From Paenibacillus sp. RC67 (GTDB lineage Bacteria; Bacillota; Bacilli; Paenibacillales; NBRC-103111): a stretch of 64,000 nt of DNA. Location of the stretch: assembly GCF_030020805.1 (NCBI RefSeq), contig NZ_CP125098.1, forward strand, positions 6,409,501-6,473,500. Direction: 5' to 3'. Shown here piece after piece: positions 23,782-32,629 of this stretch; the stretch's first letter is position 1, and every line of letters begins with the position of its first letter. The position numbers and the translations under genes are program-made. The notes beneath the pieces are model-generated. The model was not told where the DNA came from and made no database searches. It was given only the letters and a program-made list of their open reading frames with translations.

Positions 23782-24885
23782 TTACGATAACACCAAAGTC
23801 AGCTTCTCGATAAAAAACTCATTTTCTTCGCTTGTTCCTACCGTAACCCGGATATGCTCAGGCATTCCCCAGGTTCCCCCGTAACGGACGATAACCCCGT
23901 TCTCCATAAGGCGGGTATAAACCTCTTTGGCATCAGGTCCAAGCTTCACAAGAATAAAATTAGTCATACTTTCCGTATAGGATAGCCCTAGTCTGCGGAA
24001 AGCTTCGTACAATTGTTCACGCCCCAGAGCATTCACACGTTGGGATGCCTCAACATGCTCCGTATCCGTAATAGCAGCTTTCGCAGCTTCTTGGGCCAAC
24101 GAGTTTACATTGAAAGGCTCTTTAACCTGCAAAATACTGCTGATCAAAGGAGATGGCGCCGCGCCGAAGCCGACACGAATACCAGCAAGACCGTAAATTT
24201 TAGAGAAGGTTTGCAAAACGATGATTGGATACCCTCCCCTCACAAATTCGAAGCCATCTGTATAATCCTCGGCAGATACATAGTGGCTGTAGGCAGCGTC
24301 GTACATCACCAGAACCTTTTTGGGCAAAGCATCGAGCAGATGCTTTAATTCCGTCTTTGGCAAATACGTGCCTGTAGGATTGTTCGGGGAACACAAGAAT
24401 ACCATTTTGGTACGCTCTGTTACAGCCACAAGCAGGTCATCCACATGGTATTGATAGCTTTCATCCAGCGGGACCGCTACAGGAACAGCTCCCATCAGGT
24501 GAGCTCCGAACTCATATTCGCTGAAGGATGGATGCGGTACGACAACTTCGTCTCCCTCCTCCAAAAAAGCTTCTGCAACCAGTTTAATCAGCTCATCAGC
24601 ACCATTCGTTACTATAAGCTGATCTGGAGTAAGCTGGAGCGCTGAAGCAATGACTTCATTGAGTCCTTTTGTGCTCGCATCCGGATAGCGATGAATTTCC
24701 GGTAAATAAGCAACTAACGCTTCTACTGCCTTGGGAGATGCGCCAAGTGGATTTTCATTGGAAGCTAGCTTGACGACTTTTTCGATCCCAAGCTCTTTTT
24801 GCACCTCCCAAATCGGTTTGCCGGGAGAATAAGGCATCATATTGTCCAATGCCTTGCGTGCTTTAACTTGAATTAATTGACTCAT
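23782..24885 (-). CDS. hisC: Histidinol-phosphate aminotransferase
   Basis: A 367-residue fold-type I PLP aminotransferase. Markers are KLASNENPLG near the N-terminus, TNGADELIKL, CSPNNPTGT, YDAAYSHYV (the PLP Asp/Tyr pair) and TFSKIYGLAGIRVGF with the Schiff-base Lys; RVTVGTSEEN near the end holds the substrate-carboxylate Arg. HisC converts imidazole-acetol phosphate to histidinol phosphate and may also transaminate aromatic keto acids. No other his gene is near, and no T-box is visible in the leader. Possible dual His/Tyr-Phe role is inference. Confidence 0.9.
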   Translation of the reverse strand: MSQLIQVKARKALDNMMPYSPGKPIWEVQKELGIEKVVKLASNENPLGASPKAVEALVAYLPEIHRYPDASTKGLNEVIASALQLTPDQLIVTNGADELIKLVAEAFLEEGDEVVVPHPSFSEYEFGAHLMGAVPVAVPLDESYQYHVDDLLVAVTERTKMVFLCSPNNPTGTYLPKTELKHLLDALPKKVLVMYDAAYSHYVSAEDYTDGFEFVRGGYPIIVLQTFSKIYGLAGIRVGFGAAPSPLISSILQVKEPFNVNSLAQEAAKAAITDTEHVEASQRVNALGREQLYEAFRRLGLSYTESMTNFILVKLGPDAKEVYTRLMENGVIVRYGGTWGMPEHIRVTVGTSEENEFFIEKLTLVLS

Positions 24886-24926
24886 ACTTAATCTCTCCTC
24901 ACCTATTACTTCATTACCATAATTCG

Positions 24927-24955
24927 ATAATACACTAATGCATTAATCAAGTAAA
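24927..24955 (-). promoter_or_regulatory. Candidate hisC promoter
   Basis: On the minus strand TTTACT (24955-24950) and TATTAT (24932-24927) are separated by 17 bp, about 40 bp upstream of the hisC start codon. Confidence 0.45.
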
Positions 24956-24967
24956 GCGTTAAATTGA

Positions 24968-25048
24968 AATAGAGACTGAAGAGCGCTCGACATCACTTTG
25001 TGGAATCCGTTGTATTCCACTGTGAACTCGATTCTTCTCTACAGTCCC
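24968..25048 (-). terminator. Long imperfect hairpin between the GNAT gene and hisC
   Basis: AGAGACTGAAGAG near 24971 pairs imperfectly with CTCTACAGTCCCT near 25040, with an inner GTGGAAT/ATTCCAC stem. On the minus strand it is followed by ATTTCAATTT, a weak U-tract, so it may terminate the GNAT transcript. Confidence 0.35.
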
Positions 25049-25126
25049 TACCCATTATGCTGGATTTATTTGGAGCCCCCAAACAACAATGAATACCAAG
25101 AGGCTCTAATTCAGCAGTTTAGCAAG

Positions 25127-25630
25127 TTATATCTGAATTGACATGAAGTCTTCATCCAAATAGACACCATCTACCTTTACCGCATCACGCTCTGTTGCAT
25201 AGCTTATGAATCCAACCGATTCATAAAGCCTCTTCGCTCCTATATTGCTGGAGATAACAGTCAGATGGATTCGTTCCAAGCCGACGCATGATTTAGCCGC
25301 TTGCAACAGTTCGGTTATTAGAGCGTACCCCACTTTCTGCTTACGGTATTCCGGGGCGACATACATGGCATATATATTCGCTTTATGTGCGATTTTCGGG
25401 TTGGTTTCCCTAATGAAGGTCACTACGCCAGCTAGCTCTTCCGTATCCGTGAAGCAGCCGAGTGTAAACTTAGTATCGGTTGCTTGAAGCTTGTTTTGAA
25501 AGGTTTCCAACGGCTGTCCGCTTTCCAGCTCATAAGCAGCCAAGAAAGCATCCGGGTGCTCCTTAAGCGACCTTAGCCTTATATCTCGATACGGCTCAGC
25601 ATCGGCCGGCGATAGCTTGCGAATCAACAT
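25127..25630 (-). CDS. GNAT-family N-acetyltransferase
   Basis: A 167-residue GNAT. The acetyl-CoA motif A reads APEYRKQKVGYAL (R-x-x-x-x-G/A pattern) after the strand IYAMYV. Motif B-like VISSNIGAKRLYESVGF marks the C-terminal half. Substrate cannot be inferred; the length and GFISYATERDAV ending resemble ribosomal-protein- or small-molecule-type acetyltransferases. It stands alone between hisC and a 5'-nucleotidase gene on the same strand. Confidence 0.87.
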   Translation of the reverse strand: MLIRKLSPADAEPYRDIRLRSLKEHPDAFLAAYELESGQPLETFQNKLQATDTKFTLGCFTDTEELAGVVTFIRETNPKIAHKANIYAMYVAPEYRKQKVGYALITELLQAAKSCVGLERIHLTVISSNIGAKRLYESVGFISYATERDAVKVDGVYLDEDFMSIQI

Positions 25631-25702
25631 CGAACCGTCTCCTTTCCTTTTAGATCTAACCCTTCCCGTTATGGATACAGGTGAAGGACTAGCGATTTAC
25701 CA

Positions 25703-27289
25703 TTAATCCCAGATAACTTCCCAGTTCGAATTTAAAGAAGCTTCGATCGTTCCTCTTTCCATGATATAGGTGGCGAGCAGTTCAGCCATATCGGTCGGAA
25801 TATCACGTACCACCGTCTTACCTTGGAACATCGTATAGTTGCCGCCACCGCCCGCGCGATAATTGTTCATAACGACATCATATTCAGCAGCCAAATCAAG
25901 AGGTTGCCCTTGATATTGCAGCAGGACGACTCGTTGTCCTTCAGGACGAGAAATGTTCAGCTTATACTCAATACCTTCCCACATGTCATAGTTATAATGC
26001 TGCGGCTTAGGGTCGCTGAAAGCAGGATTCACCTTGACTGACTCCCCATCGTACAAGTCAAAATAAGAAGCCGAGCGTTCAAGCGCATCCTTAATATCTT
26101 GGCCGCTAATTCTAATCACCTGAAGCGTATTCGGATAAATATAGTTCGAAACGATGTCTCGCATCGTGATATCCGGCGGGAAGCCTGGAGCTATATTATC
26201 GAACAAGGCCGTATTGGAGATTGGGGCACCGGATAAATCTATTTGCACTTTATTAATAAACTCGATGAGCGGATGCTCTTTGATGCGCACACCCATGTGG
26301 TCGGTCACTCTCATGTCGCCAAGCAGCTTGCCGATAGGACGGTCCAGCCATTCTTGTGTCAGCTCTTCATGAGGTGCGACAAGCTCCAACAAAGTAGTAT
26401 TCGCCTCTACACCTTCAGGTGACAGCAGCTCCGATAAAGCATCTGTAATGACCCATTGCCCATCCCGCTTAACCAAATGAATTTGTACCTTGCCCAAATT
26501 CGTTCCTTGGCTTCCAGGCTGAACAACCGTCACTCCGTTGATTTTGCAATCCGCAATCGTGCGATGCTGATGTCCGGTCAGCAGAACGTCAATACCTTTG
26601 ACATTTTGACAAATGGCATAGCCCTCATTCTCCCCCGTAAGAGGCTCTGTCGGTTCCCCTGTTGCCATATTCCGTTCGAACCCACCATGATAGGAAACGA
26701 CCATGACATCGGGTTGTTCTTCATGACGAATTCTCGCCACCCATTTATCGGCAGCTTCGAGTGCATCCTCAAAGTGCAGGCCTGCAATATGCTCTGGCTT
26801 TTCCCAATTTGGAATGTAATGGGTAGTAATCCCTAATACCGCAATACGAACGCCCTCAGGAAGTTCAATAATCCGGTATGGCTTTCCGAAAAAGGGTTCA
26901 CCACTCTTAGCATTAACAATATTTGCGCTCAACCAAGGAAATTTCGACTCACTAACTGCCTTTTGAAGCAGCTCAAGACCGTAATTAAACTCATGATTTC
27001 CCATAACCGCGGCATCGCAGCCAATAGCATTCATACAGCTAATCATCGGATTAGGAGCATCTCCGTTCAGCTTGGCATGGTGATAGGCAAGCGGTGTTCC
27101 TTGAATCAAGTCCCCATTGTCTATGTAAATGACATGCCCTCCGCTCTTACGCTCCTTCTCAATCAATGAGGCAATCTTCGCCAAGCCGAATGAAGTAGGC
27201 TGATTGTTGGCGTATTGAATAGGGAGCAAAGCCCCGTGAAGATCACTTGTTTCCAAAATAGTTACTATGCAGGTTTGTTCGTTTGACAT
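25703..27289 (-). CDS. 5'-nucleotidase / 2',3'-cyclic phosphodiesterase family metallophosphatase
   Basis: An approximately 528-residue two-domain enzyme. The N-terminal calcineurin-like domain has ETSDLHG, IDNGDLIQGTP, VMGNHEFNYG, YHGGFE and TGHQHRT, the full dinuclear-metal set. The C-terminal 5_nucleotid_C domain ends with NNYRAGGGGNYTMF, the substrate-binding loop. Most relatives are exported, but here there is no signal peptide, so it is predicted cytoplasmic (YunD-like). ATG 27289 is preferred to TTG 27298. No partner genes are adjacent; the terminal residues are intact. Confidence 0.9.
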   Translation of the reverse strand: MSNEQTCIVTILETSDLHGALLPIQYANNQPTSFGLAKIASLIEKERKSGGHVIYIDNGDLIQGTPLAYHHAKLNGDAPNPMISCMNAIGCDAAVMGNHEFNYGLELLQKAVSESKFPWLSANIVNAKSGEPFFGKPYRIIELPEGVRIAVLGITTHYIPNWEKPEHIAGLHFEDALEAADKWVARIRHEEQPDVMVVSYHGGFERNMATGEPTEPLTGENEGYAICQNVKGIDVLLTGHQHRTIADCKINGVTVVQPGSQGTNLGKVQIHLVKRDGQWVITDALSELLSPEGVEANTTLLELVAPHEELTQEWLDRPIGKLLGDMRVTDHMGVRIKEHPLIEFINKVQIDLSGAPISNTALFDNIAPGFPPDITMRDIVSNYIYPNTLQVIRISGQDIKDALERSASYFDLYDGESVKVNPAFSDPKPQHYNYDMWEGIEYKLNISRPEGQRVVLLQYQGQPLDLAAEYDVVMNNYRAGGGGNYTMFQGKTVVRDIPTDMAELLATYIMERGTIEASLNSNWEVIWD

Positions 27290-27445
27290 GGGATACAATC
27301 AACTCCGTTTATCTAGTTTTTTCCTATTATCATGCCTTATTCAATTGTAAAAATAAGGGTAAATATCAAAAAATCCCTACTTTTAAAAGATGGAAGTGTT
27401 TTCACTTTGTCCATAGCGTGGGACTTCATTTCATTACGACCTATT

Positions 27446-27520
27446 TTAACAATTTTTTGGCTCGAACGGTACTTTCTTAACAATTTTTTTACTGTAGATC
27501 TGGGCATATTATGCTATAGT
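27446..27520 (+). promoter_or_regulatory. phnD promoter region with two TTAACA motifs
   Basis: TTAACA occurs at 27446-27451 and 27477-27482, 31 bp apart, resembling half-sites of a Firmicute PhoP box. The expected intermediate repeats are poor. A TATGCTATAGT region near 27510-27520 could supply the -10. Pho control is plausible for phnD but weakly supported. Confidence 0.3.
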
Positions 27521-27563
27521 AGATGATGGATTCAATTCCATAATTAACGGGAGGTCAAAAAAA

Positions 27564-28532
27564 ATGTTTAAAAGAGTAGCAGCAATTAGCTTATCACTTC
27601 TGCTATCCGCAGGTATCGCGGCAGGCTGTGCTAAGAAAGAAGCTTCACCAGCAACACCAGCACCAGCAGACAAAGGGAAACAAGAAACACCAGCTAAAGG
27701 TTATGTTCCTAAAGAACTAACTGTACAGTTCGTTCCTTCCCAAAGTGCTGAAACATTGGAAGCAAAAGCTAAGCCGCTTGAAAAATTGCTGGGAGACAAG
27801 CTCGGTATTCCGGTTAAAGTTTCGATCTCCACTAACTACAACACAATTATCGAAGCTATGGCATCCAAAAAAGTAGATATCGGTTTTCTTCCTCCAACTG
27901 GCTACGTGTTAGCTCATGACGAGAAGAAAGCAGCTGATTTACTGCTTCAAGCACAACGTTATGGCGTTGACGATGCTACGGGTCAAGAAGACAAATCCAA
28001 GCTTGTTGATTCCTACAAATCGATGATTATCGTGAAAAACGATTCTCCGATCAAAACAATTGCAGATTTGAAAGATAAAAAAGTAGCTTGGCAGGACGTT
28101 ACTTCCTCCGCTGGTTACATCTACCCAGGTCTTGAGCTTAAGAAAAACAAGATCGACCCTGATAAAGATGTAAAAGGTATTGTAGTAAAAGGTCACGATA
28201 AAGGCGTTCTGGCTGTTCTGAACAACGAAGTTGATGCAGCAGCTATTTTCCAAGATGCTCGTACAACGGTTATGAAGGATATTCCAGATGTATTCTCCAA
28301 AACACGCGTATTGTTCTTCACAGCTCCAATTCCAAACGATACTATCAGCGTTCGTAATGATATGGATCCGGAATGGCGCAAAAAGATTGCTGATGCTTTC
28401 ATCGCTATCGGTAAAGATCCACAAGGTCAACAAATCATTTATGAAGTATACTCCCACCGCGGTTACACAGTTTCCGACGATAAGAAATTCGATGTCGTTC
28501 GTGATGCTAACAAGCAAATGGGCGGTAAGTAA
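27564..28532 (+). CDS. phnD: Phosphonate/phosphite ABC transporter substrate-binding lipoprotein
   Basis: A 322-residue PhnD-type binding protein. The lipobox is SAGIAAGC with Cys22, followed by a Pro/Ala linker (to about 45). The periplasmic-binding fold then shows TVQFVPSQSAETLEAKA, GFLPPTGYVLAH, WQDVTSSAGYIYPGLEL and PIPNDTISVRNDM, which contribute the phosphonate-coordinating residues. It delivers ligand to PhnE/PhnC, whose genes lie 340 bp away on the opposite strand, so this gene is expressed from its own promoter. RBS is GGGAGG and a strong terminator follows. Confidence 0.94.
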   Translation: MFKRVAAISLSLLLSAGIAAGCAKKEASPATPAPADKGKQETPAKGYVPKELTVQFVPSQSAETLEAKAKPLEKLLGDKLGIPVKVSISTNYNTIIEAMASKKVDIGFLPPTGYVLAHDEKKAADLLLQAQRYGVDDATGQEDKSKLVDSYKSMIIVKNDSPIKTIADLKDKKVAWQDVTSSAGYIYPGLELKKNKIDPDKDVKGIVVKGHDKGVLAVLNNEVDAAAIFQDARTTVMKDIPDVFSKTRVLFFTAPIPNDTISVRNDMDPEWRKKIADAFIAIGKDPQGQQIIYEVYSHRGYTVSDDKKFDVVRDANKQMGGK

Positions 28533-28545
28533 TCCAGCAAACAAG

Positions 28546-28591
28546 GGTGTCCCCAAAGCCATGAACATGGCTGCGGGACACCTCTTTTTTT
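28546..28591 (+). terminator. phnD terminator
   Basis: GGTGTCCC...GGGACACC stem enclosing an inner AGCCATG/CATGGCT stem, followed by CTTTTTTTT. Confidence 0.9.
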
Positions 28592-28670
28592 ACCACATCA
28601 GAATGTTTAAGTTCTTTACAGCGCTAAAGCGCGTATGAACAACATTCGGATTGGCGAATAAACCTTCCCC

Positions 28671-28703
28671 GCTTACGAAGCAAGTTTTGCTCAAGCAAAA
28701 CTT
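28671..28703. repeat. Dispersed hairpin repeat, third copy
   Basis: Read on the minus strand this matches the tandem repeat at 10554-10631 (AGTTTTGCT..AGCAAAACTT, then CTTCGTAAGC). AAGTTTTGCT/AGCAAAACTT forms a ten-bp stem. It lies between the converging phnD and phnE transcripts; the rest of 28,592-28,806 has only further small palindromes. Confidence 0.55.
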
Positions 28704-28806
28704 TAAAGTCGCTCATCTTTGAGAGACCTCGATAGAGGTTTATCCTCATACAGTTAAAGGTCATGAGGCCTCTACTTGCCCATCCATCTGCTGAAGAATA
28801 GACGAA

Positions 28807-28853
28807 AAAAACAAAGGAGTTAAGCGCTTTGTAGCACTTAACTCCTTTGTTTT
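28807..28853. terminator. Terminator of the phnC-phnE-phnE operon
   Basis: AAACAAAGGAGTTAAG/CTTAACTCCTTTGTTT is a 16-bp stem; on the minus strand it is followed by a run of T. It ends the phn operon 19 bp after the last stop codon. Confidence 0.88.
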
Positions 28854-28871
28854 CTATTATTCAACCTGCTG

Positions 28872-29666
28872 TTACACCAGTTTTCTGCGGATATAGCCGG
28901 AAATAATATCGATCACGGTAACCATAACAATAACGCCTAGCAGGATAATACCTACCCGCGACCAACTGCGAGCTTCCAATGCGAAGATAAGCGGCGTACC
29001 GATACCCCCCGCACCGATAACCCCCAAGATGGCTGCGGAACGAATATTAATTTCGAACCGGTACAAGGCAAAGGAGAAAAAGTCTGGAAGCACCTGTGGA
29101 ATGACAGCAAACCACAAAGTCTGAAGCTTGTTGGCTCCACAAGCTACAAGAGCTTCTTGCGGTCCTTTGTCCAGATTCTCGATAGCTTCCGAATACAGCT
29201 TACCGAGCATCCCGATAGAATGGACCCCTAGTGCGAGCGCACCGGCGTAAGAACCCGGGCCTACAGCTTTAATAAAGATGATGGCCATAACAACTTCAGG
29301 AAACGTACGAATTAAGCTAAGCATAAATTTCCCGGTGCCGGTTGCCCAGCGCGATTTGCCTTTGGCAGTCGCTGCCCAGAAAGCAAAAGGAATACAGAGC
29401 ACTGCTGAAATGAAGGTACCCAAGATAGCAATAGCTACTGTATCTAGCAGACCACGGAGCAAGTCCTCTCCTTCAGGTAAATACACATAGCCCCAATCCG
29501 GGTGGAATATGCCTCTGAAGATCGCCCTCGATACTTGACCAGCCGTTTCCTTAATCCCCGTAAACTCAATTCCCTTGAATGCCCAAACCAAAATAATAAT
29601 GACAACGATCCAAACGGACCAAAGACGAATTCGAGCGCCAATGTTCTTTTTTTCCGTATTCATCAT
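28872..29666 (-). CDS. phnE: Phosphonate ABC transporter permease (second PhnE)
   Basis: A 264-residue permease with about six membrane segments and the binding-protein-dependent transport signature (SEAIENLDKGPQEALVACGA, EAA-loop type). It ends in a domain typical of PhnE (VIGAGGIGTPLIFALEARSW). It pairs with the upstream PhnE to form the membrane channel energised by PhnC. The start overlaps the previous gene's stop by 4 bp, so translation is coupled. The transport direction is uptake of phosphonate/phosphite or a similar oxyanion. Confidence 0.93.
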   Translation of the reverse strand: MMNTEKKNIGARIRLWSVWIVVIIILVWAFKGIEFTGIKETAGQVSRAIFRGIFHPDWGYVYLPEGEDLLRGLLDTVAIAILGTFISAVLCIPFAFWAATAKGKSRWATGTGKFMLSLIRTFPEVVMAIIFIKAVGPGSYAGALALGVHSIGMLGKLYSEAIENLDKGPQEALVACGANKLQTLWFAVIPQVLPDFFSFALYRFEINIRSAAILGVIGAGGIGTPLIFALEARSWSRVGIILLGVIVMVTVIDIISGYIRRKLV

Positions 29667-30454
29667 AACAGTTTCTCCCGTAACTTAGTACTTATATAAT
29701 CAATGACAAGCACGACCACTAGCGTAACCAAAATGATCGTTGCCGCCTGATCATAACGGAGACGGTCCAATGTTCTTTGCAGAATCAGCCCGATACCGCC
29801 TGCCCCGACAAAACCCAAGATAGCAGCGGCACGCACATTGACTTCGAAAGTATACAAAACGTAAGCGGCAAATTGAGCCATGACTTGCGGAATAACCCCA
29901 AAGTTAATCCATTGCAGCTTATTCGCGCCGACAGCCGTCATAGCTTCCAGCGGACCAGGATCAATGGATTCAATCGATTCATAAGTCAGCTTGGACACGA
30001 GCCCGAAAGAGAAAAAGGCAAGGGCAATCGTTCCCGCCAGCATCCCATAGCCTACAATTGCAGCGAATACGCCTGCATACATAAGGTCAGGAATCGTACG
30101 CACCAGGTTCAAAATAAACCGAGACAGCGCACTCAACACGGGGATTTGAGTCACATTACGAGCAGCCAAAAATGAAACGGGAATGGACAGAATCGAACCT
30201 ACCACCGTTCCGATGATAGCCATTCGGATCGTTTCGAGCATAGGATCTACCACCGTGCTTAAGTAGCTCCAATTCGGCGGGTACATATCCTGAAACAGCT
30301 TGCCCATCTCAGGGAACCCTTCGATAAGCTCTACGAGAGAAGCATCCGTTCTAATTGCACTTCCAAACAAAAGCAGCAGGACGAAAATGACAGAAAGGGC
30401 AGGCTTCAAAGACGAAGGCTTTTGAAGCTGTTTGCCGCGTCCGGATGACGTCAT
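29663..30454 (-). CDS. phnE: Phosphonate ABC transporter permease (first PhnE)
   Basis: A 263-residue permease homologous to its downstream neighbour, with five to six membrane segments and the EAA-type loop ESIESIDPGPLEAMTAVGA that docks on PhnC, then GFVGAGGIGLILQRTLD. Tandem phnE genes are common in phosphonate/phosphite operons and the two probably form a heterodimer. Its first base coincides with the last base of phnC and it overlaps the next gene by 4 bp. Confidence 0.93.
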   Translation of the reverse strand: MTSSGRGKQLQKPSSLKPALSVIFVLLLLFGSAIRTDASLVELIEGFPEMGKLFQDMYPPNWSYLSTVVDPMLETIRMAIIGTVVGSILSIPVSFLAARNVTQIPVLSALSRFILNLVRTIPDLMYAGVFAAIVGYGMLAGTIALAFFSFGLVSKLTYESIESIDPGPLEAMTAVGANKLQWINFGVIPQVMAQFAAYVLYTFEVNVRAAAILGFVGAGGIGLILQRTLDRLRYDQAATIILVTLVVVLVIDYISTKLREKLL

Positions 30455-31224
30455 CAGCCTTCCACCCCCAGCAGCTCGTCTTTCTTGATCGCGCGGCCGT
30501 AGATTTCTGAGAATTTCTCATCAGTAGCTTCCTCAACCGGGCCGTCAAAAACGACTTCCCCTGCACGTAAGCCGATAATTCGAGTTGCATACTCTCTCGC
30601 CAAGTCAATAAAGTGAAGGTTAACAATAGTGGTAATGCCGAGCTCCTGATTAATCCGTCTTAAGTCATCCATAACTTGACGGGTCGTCAGTGGGTCAAGA
30701 GAAGCAACCGGTTCGTCAGCCAAAATAATTTTGGCTTCTTGTGCCAACGCACGGGCAATCGATACACGCTGCTGCTGTCCACCGGAAAGCTCATCCGCAC
30801 GGGCATACGCTTTTTCACGGATATTTACCCGTTCCAAGGCTTTGAGTGAGAGTTCAATGTCTTCTTTTGGAAACATACCCAGAATGGTTCTTAGGGTGGA
30901 ATGGTACCCTACCCGCCCTGAGAGCACATTGCGCAATACGGAAACCCGTTTGACAAGGTTAAAACTTTGAAAGATCATCCCGATATCACGACGCATACGA
31001 CGAAGCTCCGCTCCACGGGCTGCCGTAATCGACTTGCCGTCTATCAAAATTTGACCGTCGGTAATTTCATGCAAGCGGTTCATAGAACGCAACAACGTCG
31101 ATTTCCCAGCTCCTGACAAACCTACAATAACAACGAAATCACCCGGTTGGATTTTTAGGTTAATGTTCTTTAAACCTACGGTACCATTGGGATAAACTTT
31201 GGAAACATTTTGAAATTCAATCAT
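30454..31224 (-). CDS. phnC: Phosphonate ABC transporter ATP-binding protein
   Basis: A 256-residue ATPase with Walker A GLSGAGKST, Q-loop MIFQSFNLVKR, signature LSGGQQQR, Walker B IILADEP and the switch His in NLHFIDLA. FNLV and GYHSTLRTILGMF are typical of PhnC. It heads phnC-phnE-phnE and energises uptake of the ligand delivered by PhnD. GGAG precedes the start. The binding-protein gene phnD is not in this operon but faces it, which is unusual. Confidence 0.94.
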   Translation of the reverse strand: MIEFQNVSKVYPNGTVGLKNINLKIQPGDFVVIVGLSGAGKSTLLRSMNRLHEITDGQILIDGKSITAARGAELRRMRRDIGMIFQSFNLVKRVSVLRNVLSGRVGYHSTLRTILGMFPKEDIELSLKALERVNIREKAYARADELSGGQQQRVSIARALAQEAKIILADEPVASLDPLTTRQVMDDLRRINQELGITTIVNLHFIDLAREYATRIIGLRAGEVVFDGPVEEATDEKFSEIYGRAIKKDELLGVEG

Positions 31225-31356
31225 GGGATAGGCGTTTCTCCTCTAGTATAAAATGACTAACATTCGATACATTCGACATGAAAGCCGATATTCCTTTTTT
31301 CGAAATGAATCTATATATTTCCTCAATAATCTCTGCTCATTTTTCCCAAAGAAGGT

Positions 31357-31392
31357 TAAAAAATACGCCTCTCCTGAAGATCAGGATCAGCG
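31357..31392 (-). terminator. Candidate amj terminator
   Basis: CCTGA/TCAGG stem extended by CGC/GCG; on the minus strand it is followed by TATTTTTT. Confidence 0.55.
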
Positions 31393-31414
31393 CATGCTAG
31401 GACTTACGACTTAG

Positions 31415-32218
31415 TCAAGAAAACAGCGGGACCATCCACTGAATGAGCATCGTACAGGGAACGAGCAGCAGTTGGGCAAGCCATGTTCCACAGAACCGTG
31501 AAAACATAAGCCAACCATACATTTTGTTGATTGAAGCCATGCTCGCCTTGCCACTCATTGCCCTATCGGTAAGCAGAGCTACCTGTGGATCGACCAATAA
31601 GGTCATCAAAATAGTGGCAACCCCGTTAACCAGGCCGGACGACATGGAAGCAGCCGTGCTATGTCCAGGTGTAAGGAACGAAGCGTACAAAGCCGATAAA
31701 ACCCCGACAGTATAAAATCCGGTTACAAACATATTCAGCAGCAACAGCCGCTTAGGTACGCCGCCGACGCGAAGACGCGAAATCATGGCCCAAGTCGGCA
31801 GCTTGAACTGGCTTCCGGCGTACTTGAGGCTGCGGATGGAGACGGAATCAAGCACAAGGCGGGGTAATGAACCCGTAACTTCGAGCCGTGCAATCAGCTT
31901 GACCGCTATTCGAACCGCTGTAGGAAATAAGAGAATGGCAAGAAGGGTACCAAGTGAGGCTCCGGCTATCATAATGTGCATCTGACCTTCCAGAGAGATG
32001 CCCGGATCTCGCTTGGCCTGATCGATAACCCCCCCCATCATAGGGCCTTGAACAAGATTGGAGGTTCGTGACAGCAGCACGATCATTCCCGTTAAAGATA
32101 AGGCGACCGCCAGCTTGCCTGTCCGGACCCCTGCCAGCCGAATGCTGTAGGACAAAGTTTCCACCGCATGAATGATAAGAGTAAGCACCGACACCCAAAT
32201 GACTTTGTCCAGAATCAT
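31415..32218 (-). CDS. amj: Lipid II flippase Amj
   Basis: A 267-residue membrane protein with six hydrophobic segments, beginning MILDKVIWVSVLTLIIHAVE and containing SYSIRLAGVRTGKLAVALSL, which match the Amj (YdaH) family. Amj is the alternative lipid II flippase of Bacillus that works in parallel with MurJ, moving the undecaprenyl-linked peptidoglycan precursor across the membrane. The ATG overlaps the stop of the upstream Hpt gene by 4 bp, so the two are translated together, an unexpected pairing of cell-wall export with a phosphotransfer domain. Confidence 0.85.
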   Translation of the reverse strand: MILDKVIWVSVLTLIIHAVETLSYSIRLAGVRTGKLAVALSLTGMIVLLSRTSNLVQGPMMGGVIDQAKRDPGISLEGQMHIMIAGASLGTLLAILLFPTAVRIAVKLIARLEVTGSLPRLVLDSVSIRSLKYAGSQFKLPTWAMISRLRVGGVPKRLLLLNMFVTGFYTVGVLSALYASFLTPGHSTAASMSSGLVNGVATILMTLLVDPQVALLTDRAMSGKASMASINKMYGWLMFSRFCGTWLAQLLLVPCTMLIQWMVPLFS

Positions 32219-32592
32219 GCAGTGCCCTCAGTCACCACGCCCCTGTTCCGCCACTCGCTTTCCAATTCAATGAACAGCTCCTTCACCTGGACCAGTAACT
32301 CTTCAATTAACTGTTCAGTCCAGGCCCCGCTATGCTGTATACTATAGGAGTCCACCAGCTCACTGATACGATGCACTTCGTGGCAGCCTACCGTATAGGC
32401 TAGTCCTTTTAGCGAATGGGCATAGACGTATACACGGTCTCCGAGCTCTTGATGCAGCATCGCTTTTTGTTCCCATAAGGCCATATCCGTCTTCAATGCC
32501 TCGGTTCTTGAAAAGGCATCCTGAAGGAACAGTTCTTTGGTTTTGGACAATATACGCTGCATTCTTTCATGATCAGGGTTCGACAATACCAT
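32215..32592 (-). CDS. Stand-alone Hpt-domain protein
   Basis: A 125-residue all-helical protein carrying the Hpt motif AHSLKGLAYTVG with phospho-acceptor His59. It has no catalytic domain, so it shuttles phosphate between receivers. It overlaps amj by 4 bp downstream, and its start is 37 bp from a divergently transcribed single-domain response regulator, the obvious partner. No histidine kinase is nearby. Confidence 0.87.
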   Translation of the reverse strand: MVLSNPDHERMQRILSKTKELFLQDAFSRTEALKTDMALWEQKAMLHQELGDRVYVYAHSLKGLAYTVGCHEVHRISELVDSYSIQHSGAWTEQLIEELLVQVKELFIELESEWRNRGVVTEGTA

Positions 32593-32629
32593 CAGCTCCT
32601 CAATATATATAAGGAAGTGACAACGATAG

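Noticed and set aside
24886..25126. T-box upstream of hisC
   Set aside because: No AGGGTGGNACCGCG-like T-box sequence; the long hairpin there lies further from hisC and fits the GNAT 3' end.
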